5,002 nucleotides of DNA, taken from positions 1 to 5,002 of the forward strand of contig JAOZHK010000246.1 of NCBI GenBank assembly GCA_026014905.1, in the 5' to 3' direction. Shown one piece after another: positions 1 through 5,002 of the stretch (the first letter of the stretch is position 1; the number at the start of each line of letters is the position of its first letter). Position numbers and translations under genes: made by a program. The notes beneath the pieces are model-generated. The model was given only the letters and a program-made list of their open reading frames with translations. It made no database searches and was not told where the DNA came from. The stretch is from Candidatus Bathyarchaeota archaeon. GTDB lineage: Archaea; Thermoproteota; Bathyarchaeia; RBG-16-48-13; GCA-020355125.

Positions 1-513
1 ACTCTTAATGCTATGTTAGCTGAGCTTCTATCGGAGTCTGTTCTCAACATGGTAGGAGAGGTCAGAGTGAGAAGAAAAATGTCAGGTGTTCAAATAGACA
101 TCAACGGTGTAAGGCTTATTATCGAAGGAAAAAAGGTGGGGCATAGGGACGAATTGTACACAAACGCTTGTCGTAGGATACGTAACGGCTTATGTGACGC
201 CGTATTAATGGTTGAATACGTTGAATTAGCACCTGAAAAACAATCAAAAACGCTTATAGATCAAAAGATGATCAAGCAAGCTTTGAAAAACAGCACCTTC
301 AATGTATGCTTTGTCACGTATGTTGGTAGAGTAGGTTTTTTTGATAGATGGATTCCCCAAATAAGGAAGAAACCAGATTTTCAGGAAAATGTAGATTTCC
401 AACATTTAGTCGCATCTTTGCTGATAACCTATGACGCCCTAGTTAAAGAAAACCTTCGCGATAAAGTCGTGGGTTATCTTGGTTTACTCAATAGTTCACA
501 TTTGCCTATTTAA
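1..513 (+). CDS. PD-(D/E)XK nuclease-like protein, probably 5' partial
   Basis: The reading frame is open to the left edge, and the first ATG (position 13) has no visible Shine-Dalgarno sequence, so the protein probably begins outside the window; from that ATG it has 166 residues. Numbered from the ATG, residues 16-40 show the order expected of a PD-(D/E)XK fold: Glu16 in the first helix, Asp29 in a strand (VQIDING), then a second strand ending in IIEGKK, giving Glu38-x-Lys40. A basic helix follows (NACRRI, about 51-56). These are the usual metal-binding and catalytic positions of restriction-type nucleases. No signal peptide or membrane segment is seen. Cleavage of DNA, perhaps in a restriction or defence setting, is inferred from the fold only; no methylase or specificity subunit is in view. 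The end (NSSHLPI) looks arbitrary, so a C-terminal truncation is possible. The family call is moderately sure; the exact function is unknown. Confidence 0.6.
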   Translation, partial: TLNAMLAELLSESVLNMVGEVRVRRKMSGVQIDINGVRLIIEGKKVGHRDELYTNACRRIRNGLCDAVLMVEYVELAPEKQSKTLIDQKMIKQALKNSTFNVCFVTYVGRVGFFDRWIPQIRKKPDFQENVDFQHLVASLLITYDALVKENLRDKVVGYLGLLNSSHLPI

Positions 514-912
514 TTATGAACTCTGTTATCATGGATAAACGAGTTCATTGAGTTACGTCGAGAATAAAGGAGCTAATTACAGAGATTAAACTCATCTTTT
601 AGCGAGATCTTTTATGAATTCTTCATGAGTATTAACGTTGCTGAAAAGCTCCCGTCTGTTGGCATGTCTATATACTTACGGTCTCCTAGGTCTTCTGGAG
701 AAAGCACCTCTAAGGCGGGGTTCAATCGGTCTCCCACCCCTATTAAGGTTCTTCATCAGATACTATTCGAAGTAGTATCTCGGATCTCTATCTGTTAAAG
801 GCGTGTGTACGACTTTAAATGCATGATCGATTCGTTGGCTCATTTTCCTCTCAAAGAAAGCTAGCTTCTTTGCACCTGCATGCATAGAGATAAAAAAGAG
901 GTATGTGTGAAG
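514..912. other. Gene-poor gap between nuclease-like gene and TPP-enzyme gene
   Basis: No open frame here has both a believable start and a recognisable protein. The longest plus-strand frame with an ATG (625-798, 57 codons) is rich in Ser and Arg and has no convincing ribosome binding site. A minus-strand ATG at 843 follows an AGAGG box but runs only 26 codons. The stretch contains a perfect 8-bp stem-loop at 758-780, a 7-bp inverted repeat at 852-872 (CAAAGAA / TTCTTTG around AGCTAGC) and an A-run at 892-897 that would be a U-run on minus-strand transcripts leaving the TPP gene. It may be decayed coding sequence downstream of the nuclease-like gene, but no homology is visible to prove that. 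Confidence 0.5.
758..780. repeat. Perfect 8-bp inverted repeat (stem-loop)
   Basis: AGATACTA (758-765) is followed by a 7-base spacer and then by its exact complement TAGTATCT (773-780). Two further pairs can form inside the spacer (one G-T, one A-T), leaving a 3-base loop. No T-run follows on either strand, so it is not a classical rho-independent terminator. It may be an RNA structure or a protein-binding palindrome. Confidence 0.45.
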
Positions 913-1788
913 CTAGTTCACTTCGTATCCCTCTGGTGGATTCTCAAAAGCCTGCGTTTCGATGGATAGTAGTACTGGATTTACCCTGCTCAAAGCTTTC
1001 TCGAGGCATGACCTCAACTCGCTGCTGTGTTCACATCGAAGAGCCGTCACACTGTTGGCTTCGGCGATCTTCACCCAGTCTGTTCGAGGCTCGTCAAGAT
1101 CCACGCCAACAAACGTTCTGTTATCTCGCGAATATTTACCATAATTCCAGAATGCGCGTTTCACGGTGGCGCAAGTCGCATTGTCCAATACGATCCACGC
1201 AATCGGGATGTTGTGGTGGGCACAGGTCCACAGGAGGGTTGGCAGTTGAGCTACATGTGCCTCGAAGTCCCCTAAGACGCATAGAACCCGGCGTTTTTCC
1301 GCAAGCTGGATACCGATGGCTTCTCCAGCTGAGCCCATCGCAGCGGATAACGCGCTGTAATAGCATCCGGGAGCATCTCTTTCTAAATATCGCAGGACTG
1401 ACAGTCGCTGTGTAAACGCAGGGGCAAAATAGACAACGTAGTCGTGGCCGTGATTGAAAACTCGGTTTATCTCGAACCATATTCTTTGGGGTGACGGGGG
1501 ATCATCATGATACTTTTCTTTTAACCGGGTCATCCACTGGTTTCTCGTGATCTCACGTCTTGATCGGAGGGCCTCGATCCGATCGGTGTTGTTGGGTGTG
1601 TCAACAAGCCTTCGTAGGACGGCCTTCAAAAAGGACTCTGTGGTAGAAAAGATCTTCCTGTAGGCACTCTCATTAAACACGAAGGGGTTATCGGACACCT
1701 GAATATGAAGTGCAGAATCAACTGTAGGCGGATAGAAACAGTCCAGTGAAAGGACCACATCACTAGTCGTCAGGTATCGCCTCATCAT
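913..1788 (-). CDS. C-terminal half of a TPP-dependent enzyme (acetolactate synthase / benzoylformate decarboxylase superfamily)
   Basis: This 291-residue frame matches the end of the middle domain and the whole PP domain of the superfamily, whose full-length members have about 550 residues. Residues 10-34 (SDVVLSLDC ... ALHIQVSDNP) resemble the last strands of the middle domain. Residues 140-203 carry the cofactor region: GCYYSALSAAMGSAGEAIG, then GDF at 173-175, LPTLLWTCAHHNIPIAW at 182-198, and DN at 202-203. This fits the GDG-x(about 27)-NN signature with GDF for GDG and DN for NN; Asp174 and Asn203 could still bind the metal of thiamine diphosphate. The tail (TDWVKIAEAN, 236-245; PVLLSIETQ, 271-279) is also typical. 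The Pyr domain with the activating glutamate is absent, and no Shine-Dalgarno sequence precedes the ATG. The protein probably cannot work alone and is best read as a gene remnant. The substrate (a 2-keto acid in most relatives) cannot be told. Confidence 0.82.
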   Translation of the reverse strand: MMRRYLTTSDVVLSLDCFYPPTVDSALHIQVSDNPFVFNESAYRKIFSTTESFLKAVLRRLVDTPNNTDRIEALRSRREITRNQWMTRLKEKYHDDPPSPQRIWFEINRVFNHGHDYVVYFAPAFTQRLSVLRYLERDAPGCYYSALSAAMGSAGEAIGIQLAEKRRVLCVLGDFEAHVAQLPTLLWTCAHHNIPIAWIVLDNATCATVKRAFWNYGKYSRDNRTFVGVDLDEPRTDWVKIAEANSVTALRCEHSSELRSCLEKALSRVNPVLLSIETQAFENPPEGYEVN

Positions 1789-1798
1789 TGAGGCGGCG

Positions 1799-1927
1799 TC
1801 ACCGAATCCTTAGTGAAGCGGGTGTGAAGAGCGCGCGCGTTACGATGGTTTCTTCAGGCTGGTGGTGGAAGGCGTACAGCATATCGGGATAACCAACTAC
1901 AGCAGTCCGGGCTTGGCTAACGCCCGC
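1799..1927 (-). pseudogene. N-terminal remnant of the same TPP-dependent enzyme, in another frame
   Basis: Read on the minus strand, 1927 to 1799 gives about 42 residues ending in a TGA. It contains AGVSQARTAVVGYPDMLYAF followed by a segment ending LFTPAS. This resembles the N-terminal end of the Pyr domain, where relatives have a GV-x-x-VFGYPG-like strand-loop shortly before the catalytic glutamate region. The frame has no usable start codon and stops in the overlap with the downstream piece. The neighbouring frame, open after a TAA at 1810-1812, continues GFGDAAS into the 291-residue C-terminal part. The two pieces thus look like the ends of one gene that lost an internal stretch, estimated at about 240 codons from the usual length of the family, with a frame change at the joint. 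The similarity was judged by eye, so confidence is moderate. Confidence 0.5.
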
Positions 1928-1948
1928 GCTAAAAATCCATATGCAAAT
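1918..1948 (+). repeat. Alternating-GC repeat, left copy (inverted relative to the copy after the MFS gene)
   Basis: TAACGCCCGCGCTAA (1918-1932) differs at one base from TAACGCGCGCGCTAA at 3323-3337. It is followed by AAAATCCATATGCAAAT. The reverse complement of this whole stretch begins ATTTGCA, then TATGGATTTTTAGCGCG, and aligns with gaps to 3301-3337 (ATTTGCA, a 5-base insertion, TATGAATTTTAACGCG). It overlaps the outer edge of the TPP-gene remnant, upstream of the MFS gene. Confidence 0.5.
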
Positions 1949-1992
1949 AGCTAGCTCTAATCATCGAGTTTTTAATCAAAAATTACATATCA

Positions 1993-2009
1993 GCACGCAC
2001 GCTATTAGC
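1993..2009 (+). repeat. Degenerate alternating-GC motif with GCTATTAGC
   Basis: GCACGCACGCTATTAGC matches 13 of 17 bases of the segment at 3743-3759. The end GCTATTAGC is identical to the reverse complement of GCTAATAGC at 3751-3759. It lies in the leader region of the MFS gene. Because the motif is simple in composition, this copy is the weakest of the set. Confidence 0.25.
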
Positions 2010-2054
2010 CCGTAATCTTAATATATCGAACTCAATCACTCCCCATAGCTTGAT

Positions 2055-2068
2055 AAAGGAGTCTCCTT
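2055..2068 (+). promoter_or_regulatory. Shine-Dalgarno sequence of the MFS gene, inside a tight palindrome
   Basis: AAAGGAG at 2055-2061 is a strong ribosome binding site, 10 bases before the TTG at 2072, and decides that unusual start. The in-frame stop TAA at 2054-2056 rules out a much longer N-terminus, and the next in-frame ATG is at codon 63. The site forms half of the palindrome AAGGA-GTC-TCCTT (2056-2068), so in the RNA it could fold on itself and hide the ribosome site. Whether so short a stem matters in the cell is inference. Confidence 0.65.
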
Positions 2069-2071
2069 CGA

Positions 2072-3301
2072 TTGGCGTTTGCTGATGCGTTCAAAGAATT
2101 CTGGCGAAGGCAGTCCCGAAACTACAAGGTGCTTCTGGGTAGGGATCTTCTACAACGGCTCATAGGGGATGCTGGGCAATACTGGGAACTCTTCATCAGT
2201 CGTTTAGGGGCGACCACTGTTGAGATTGGATTGATTCGCAGCATAAGTAGTGCCGTGAACATGCTTCTCGCAATCCCTTCTGGCTGGTTGACGGATCGCA
2301 CTAAACGGATGAAAAGGCTGTATCTTTCTGGCAGAGGAATGTATCTACCTACTATGCTGATGCGGTTTTTCGCGACTACATGGCCCTTCTGTCTACTCAT
2401 TAACGTGTGGCAGACGATTTGTATGAGAATCATGCAACCTGCCTCCCAGATTATTACTATCAGTTCCCTTCGAAACGAGGATCGCGTCACAGGATTATCA
2501 ATAAATCGGACGATAACGTCCATCGCAGGCATTATCAGTCCCATGATCGTTGCCTTCGTCATCAATTATTTTGGTGGTTTAGAATCAGCTGACAGCTTAA
2601 GGCCTCTCTTCCTCCTCCAATTCGCCGTTTGGCTGAGTACGACTATACTTTTATTGACCCAGTTGCAGGAAGTGACCTTCAAACGAGAGCATCGTGAAAC
2701 AGGCTTCCTGAGCCATTTCTTTGGCTTGTTTAAAGAGGTGCCTGTACTGAGGTTGCTCCTCCTCAGACGATGTGTGATGATGTTTATTAATCAACTTCGG
2801 ATGCCGTTTAACAGTCTCTACCTGGTTGATGTGAAGGGAGCGGATGAGTTTATCTTGGGTTGGCGGGGAACCGTCTCAACCGCTCTGATGGTCGTCCTTT
2901 CGATACCGGTAGGTCGTGTAGCTGAGAGATTTGGGAGGAGACGAGTAGCCTACTTCGCCCGCGTCTGTGGATGGGTATCCTATGTAATCACCATTTTCAC
3001 TCCGCTGACACATCCGGAGTACCTGATTATGGCCAGCTTCTTTGATGGCTTACATACAACGCTATTCATCGGTTGGCAGGCATTTGACCAAGAACTGGTG
3101 CCCTTAGAATCGCGGGGACGATTCTCTGGAGCGTCTATGCTTTTAAATGGAGTAATCGGAATCTTCGCTCCGATTTTAGGGGGCTTAATCTGGGAAATCC
3201 ATCCCGACTACATCTGGTGGATATGCCTTTTAGGCGATGCTTTCCTCAGTCTCCCTTTAATGATCATGATAGGACGCAAGGTCACGAAAACCAAGGTCTG
3301 A
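2072..3301 (+). CDS. Major facilitator superfamily (MFS) transporter
   Basis: A 409-residue inner-membrane protein with about 12 hydrophobic segments, near residues 26-46, 48-72, 84-103, 105-128, 143-167, 177-196, 226-246, 260-282, 290-311, 316-338, 352-372 and 379-400. The MFS loop-2/3 motif A is visible as GWLTDRTKR (71-79), and its repeat opens the second half as GRVAERFGRR (281-290), as expected from the duplicated six-helix design. ELVPLESRGR (341-350), between helices 10 and 11, is common in MFS proteins of the multidrug-efflux type. A cytoplasmic loop (about 199-222) joins the halves. Length is normal and the frame is intact. The TTG start is chosen from the Shine-Dalgarno sequence 10 bases upstream and because the next Met would remove the first helix. 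The substrate cannot be read from the sequence; an exporter driven by a proton gradient is the family default. It stands alone, with no regulator or partner gene beside it. Confidence 0.88.
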   Translation: MAFADAFKEFWRRQSRNYKVLLGRDLLQRLIGDAGQYWELFISRLGATTVEIGLIRSISSAVNMLLAIPSGWLTDRTKRMKRLYLSGRGMYLPTMLMRFFATTWPFCLLINVWQTICMRIMQPASQIITISSLRNEDRVTGLSINRTITSIAGIISPMIVAFVINYFGGLESADSLRPLFLLQFAVWLSTTILLLTQLQEVTFKREHRETGFLSHFFGLFKEVPVLRLLLLRRCVMMFINQLRMPFNSLYLVDVKGADEFILGWRGTVSTALMVVLSIPVGRVAERFGRRRVAYFARVCGWVSYVITIFTPLTHPEYLIMASFFDGLHTTLFIGWQAFDQELVPLESRGRFSGASMLLNGVIGIFAPILGGLIWEIHPDYIWWICLLGDAFLSLPLMIMIGRKVTKTKV

Positions 3302-3340
3302 TTTGCAAGCCTATATGAATTTTAACGCGCGCGCTAACGC
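3301..3340 (-). repeat. Alternating-GC repeat, right copy, directly after the MFS stop codon
   Basis: ATTTGCA (3301-3307) is followed by TATATGAATTTTAACGCGCGCGCTAACGC. The reverse complement pairs, with small gaps, with the stretch at 1918-1948. TAACGCGCGCGC at 3323-3334 is also the exact reverse complement of 1831-1842, and CGCGCGCGCTAA at 3326-3337 recurs exactly at 3744-3755. It begins on the last base of the MFS stop codon. Confidence 0.5.
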
Positions 3341-3473
3341 ATATCTCTTTCCCATCCTCTGTTCGGGTCACAGAACGTGGCGAGAAATTAAGTATATACG
3401 ACCCGATATATCCCCCTCTTCGGGGAAAAGCATGCTATTAAATGAGATTCTTTTCCCTCCCAGCGCGCGCCCC

Positions 3474-3498
3474 TTCACGTTCTCACCCCCAACGTGAA
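3474..3498. repeat. Perfect 8-bp inverted repeat with 9-base loop
   Basis: TTCACGTT (3474-3481), loop CTCACCCCC (3482-3490), AACGTGAA (3491-3498). It lies just after a GCGCGCGC run. The following bases are not T-rich on either strand, so an intrinsic terminator is unlikely. A binding site for a dimeric protein or an RNA stem-loop at the 3' end of the MFS transcript is possible. Confidence 0.5.
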
Positions 3499-3743
3499 TG
3501 TGCTAGTTGGCTGCCTTATCACCATATTTTGATGAAAAGAAATAAACAGAGAAGAGTGTAAGTAAGAACTCCATGAGCACATGGAACATTTATCCTTGTT
3601 CGCTCCGTAAATTATGAGATACTTAGATGCACATACGTTCAGTATGTACGGGAAGGTGTAATCAACATTGATTCTTCACAAGATAAGAAACACGAATGAA
3701 ATTGACGTGTTTGGAAGTAATACGAAGGAGCAGTTTTCCCGCC

Positions 3744-3759
3744 CGCGCGCGCTAATAGC
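3744..3759 (+). repeat. Alternating-GC repeat copy with GCTAATAGC end
   Basis: CGCGCGCGCTAA at 3744-3755 is an exact repeat of 3326-3337, followed here by TAGC. Its reverse complement reads GCTATTAGCGCGCGCGGGCGGG (given in two parts: GCTATTAGC, then GCGCGCGGGCGGG) and shares TTAGCGCG with the motif near 1918. Differences between copies look like gain or loss of CG units. Confidence 0.45.
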
Positions 3760-3821
3760 TTATTTCTCGTGTCTCGAATGATTTTTAGGACAGTATCAAT
3801 TTTCTCTTTGCTAGCTAATTT

Positions 3822-3847
3822 CAGTGACCTACATAGACCGGTCACTG
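3822..3847. repeat. Perfect 8-bp inverted repeat over the stop codon of the ADP-ribosylglycohydrolase gene
   Basis: CAGTGACC (3822-3829), a 10-base loop (3830-3839), GGTCACTG (3840-3847). The minus-strand TAG stop (3831-3829) lies at the loop-stem border, so the last codons and the stop would be held in the hairpin of the mRNA. No U-tract follows on the minus strand (the RNA continues GAAATTAGC), so termination is uncertain; a 3'-end stabilising or rho-type structure is possible. Confidence 0.5.
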
Positions 3848-5002
3848 TAGATGATCGCGTTTGATAAGCGAATACTTGCCTTATCCGTGGGATTCAGCAC
3901 TTTAAACTGAACAGCATGTTTTCCCATTGGCAGTTGATATTTCCAGAACGGGATAAACTTCCGCTTAATATAATTCGTCGGCAACTTAGTCGTTGAAGTC
4001 AGAACCCCGTCGATATACATTTCCACCTCAAAAGTATGATCGGTCCTACTGCTACCTTTATCACTCCATACTGTCGCACCGTTCACTGCAAATCCCACTC
4101 CTTCAAACTCGAAGGAAGCCTCATCAAGTAACTCAACATTTAACTCTCTCCTCTCAACAGGATAATGCTCCTCAAATCCAACTTCTAGTCGAACCGGTCT
4201 GGGCTTCTGTACTTTAATTGCTACTTTTTCTCCATCTACCACACCACCATTTTTCTTAATCACTTCCAGTGCTTGACGGTACGACATCTCATAGGCGCGG
4301 TTCAGAGAAATAGTGGTATATTTGAAATCAATGGGTTCCACTTCGGCAAGCCCCTGTTTCCAATGATCAGGAATATTACTATACCCGAGCATTGTCCCCA
4401 GAATGCCTCCGGCACTCGCGGGATTACAGTCAGAATCATCACCGCATCGCGTACTTATGTCGATTGTTTTACCAAAGTCCTTTTCTCCATACAGTAATCC
4501 GACTAGGATCCACGCAGAATTGATTTTCGCATCGATATTAAATTCATTAAAAACACCATGTGGACAACCGACATCGTTGTCCCACTTATCATGTATTTTT
4601 TGCCAGGTTATTTTCCAATCATCAGGATATTCTTTATGCCATTGAATGACATCCTGCATGCATTGCGCGTACTGGCTTTCCTCCGGAATAACCTTTAAGG
4701 CTTCTTCCACTACATATTGGATGTCGTCTGAGATAAAAGCCAGAGCATACATGGCTGCTACATACACCCCGCCATACCAGCCATCTCCGTAGTTCATGAT
4801 ATGACCGATTTTATCGCTTATCTCTGCTGATGTATTGACCATACCAGGGCTCATCAGTCCAGCGAAATCTGCCTCAATTTGAAAATCGATGTCCTCGGCA
4901 CAGGGATTATTGAGCCAATGCCCGGAGTCCGGGGGCATTATCCCGTTCAAAATATTGTATCGAGCACACTGATTTGCATGCCAAAGCATATAATCCGCAT
5001 AG
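3829..5002 (-). CDS. ADP-ribosylglycohydrolase family protein with C-terminal beta-rich domain, N-terminus beyond the window
   Basis: The minus frame is open to the right edge; an ATG at 4989 is internal by homology, since YADY precedes it and the family's N-terminal aspartate motif is missing. Numbered from that ATG (386 residues), the catalytic domain shows GIMPPDSGHW (16-25), IEADFAGLMSPG (38-49), GDGWYGGVYVAAMYA (68-82), then LLYGEKDFGKT (165-175) and CGDDSDCNP (182-190). The last corresponds to the GGDTDT metal motif, with Asp185 and Asp187 as likely binders of one of the two magnesium ions. The known family reaction is removal of ADP-ribose from proteins or small molecules. Residues about 255-386 form a separate strand-rich domain (FEFEGVGFAVNG, 293-304; FEVEMYIDGVL, 320-330; KHAVQFKVLNP, 357-367), resembling a beta-sandwich of the carbohydrate-binding kind; its role is unknown. 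Whether the protein is exported cannot be judged without its N-terminus. Assignment of the catalytic domain is firm. Confidence 0.85.
   Translation of the reverse strand, partial: YADYMLWHANQCARYNILNGIMPPDSGHWLNNPCAEDIDFQIEADFAGLMSPGMVNTSAEISDKIGHIMNYGDGWYGGVYVAAMYALAFISDDIQYVVEEALKVIPEESQYAQCMQDVIQWHKEYPDDWKITWQKIHDKWDNDVGCPHGVFNEFNIDAKINSAWILVGLLYGEKDFGKTIDISTRCGDDSDCNPASAGGILGTMLGYSNIPDHWKQGLAEVEPIDFKYTTISLNRAYEMSYRQALEVIKKNGGVVDGEKVAIKVQKPRPVRLEVGFEEHYPVERRELNVELLDEASFEFEGVGFAVNGATVWSDKGSSRTDHTFEVEMYIDGVLTSTTKLPTNYIKRKFIPFWKYQLPMGKHAVQFKVLNPTDKASIRLSNAIIYSDRSM

Larger units (their letters stand above)
3302..3828. other. Gene-poor gap rich in inverted repeats, between MFS and ADP-ribosylglycohydrolase genes
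   Basis: No convincing gene is seen. A 64-codon plus frame beginning with TTG at 3303 and a 68-codon minus frame beginning with GTG at 3845 are open, but neither shows a known family or a clear ribosome site. The stretch holds two alternating-GC motifs (3326-3337 and 3744-3755), a GC run at 3463-3470, and short perfect stems at 3358-3374, 3411-3426, 3474-3498, 3570-3585 (TCCATG / CATGGA) and 3631-3647 (ACATAC / GTATGT). None has a terminator-type T-run after it. The two flanking genes are transcribed toward each other, so a bidirectional terminator would be expected here, but no textbook one is present. Confidence 0.5.

Noticed and set aside
690..745. tRNA-like string GGTTCAATC with nearby complementary bits
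   Set aside because: No acceptor stem, anticodon arm or matching T-stem can be built around it.
625..798. 57-codon plus-strand frame in the left gene-poor gap
   Set aside because: No clear Shine-Dalgarno sequence, biased Ser/Arg composition and no family; open frames of this size arise by chance.
763..843. 26-codon minus-strand frame with an AGAGG box before its ATG
   Set aside because: Too short and without any recognisable feature; the box may be chance.
892..921. Possible rho-independent terminator for the minus-strand TPP gene (GTGAA / TTCAC stem and later U-run)
   Set aside because: The stem has only 5 pairs, is AT-rich and lies about 10 bases from the U-run, so it does not fit a real terminator.
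903..1415. 170-codon plus-strand frame opposite the TPP-enzyme gene
   Set aside because: It is antisense to a frame with clear protein-family motifs, is rich in Cys, Arg and Ser, and shows no recognisable domain.
3303..3497. 64-codon plus-strand frame with TTG start right after the MFS stop
   Set aside because: No ribosome site of its own, crosses the GC repeat and several inverted repeats, and has no known similarity.
858..3815. GCTAGC hexamer near 859, 1950 and 3810, always between genes
   Set aside because: Three copies of a 6-base palindrome in 5 kb are close to chance, and their flanks do not match.
3639..3845. 68-codon minus-strand frame overlapping the end of the ADP-ribosylglycohydrolase gene
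   Set aside because: Part of it is simply the translated alternating-GC repeat (LARAGG); no family and no ribosome site. Kept only as a remark in the findings.

Overview
The window looks like a piece of chromosome from an uncultivated bacterium. Evidence for a bacterium is a clear Shine-Dalgarno sequence before a TTG start codon, compact intron-free genes and bacterial protein families. Base composition is moderate, roughly 45-48% GC by eye. The gene mix (a family of ADP-ribosylglycohydrolases with a C-terminal beta domain, a stand-alone MFS exporter, a benzoylformate decarboxylase/acetolactate synthase-like enzyme, long gene-poor gaps) would suit a Poribacteria- or Planctomycetes-like lineage. 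That placement is a low-confidence guess from gene content only.

Layout. Positions 1-513 (+) hold the end, or possibly all, of a small PD-(D/E)XK nuclease-like protein. Positions 514-912 have no convincing gene. Positions 913-1788 (-) encode the C-terminal half of a thiamine-diphosphate (TPP) dependent enzyme. A second short piece of the same kind of protein, from near its N-terminus, lies just upstream in another frame (1799-1927, -). The locus therefore looks like an enzyme gene that lost an estimated 240 codons (remainder of the Pyr domain and most of the middle domain) and is now broken. Positions 2072-3301 (+) encode an apparently intact 12-helix MFS transporter with a TTG start and a strong Shine-Dalgarno sequence inside a tight palindrome. 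Positions 3302-3828 are a second gene-poor stretch rich in short perfect inverted repeats. Positions 3829-5002 (-) hold the C-terminal part of an ADP-ribosylglycohydrolase with an added beta-rich domain, running off the right edge.

The genes do not form an evident operon: strands alternate and gaps are long. The most interesting non-coding signal is a dispersed family of alternating-GC motifs (core TTAGCGCGCGCG). Two of the copies, with matching AT-rich arms, lie in inverted orientation on either side of the MFS gene. The left copy sits where the recognisable TPP-enzyme homology stops. This suggests, without proving, that a small repeat element took part in the rearrangement that broke the TPP gene. 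No tRNA, rRNA, CRISPR array, insertion-sequence transposase or clear rho-independent terminator was recognised.
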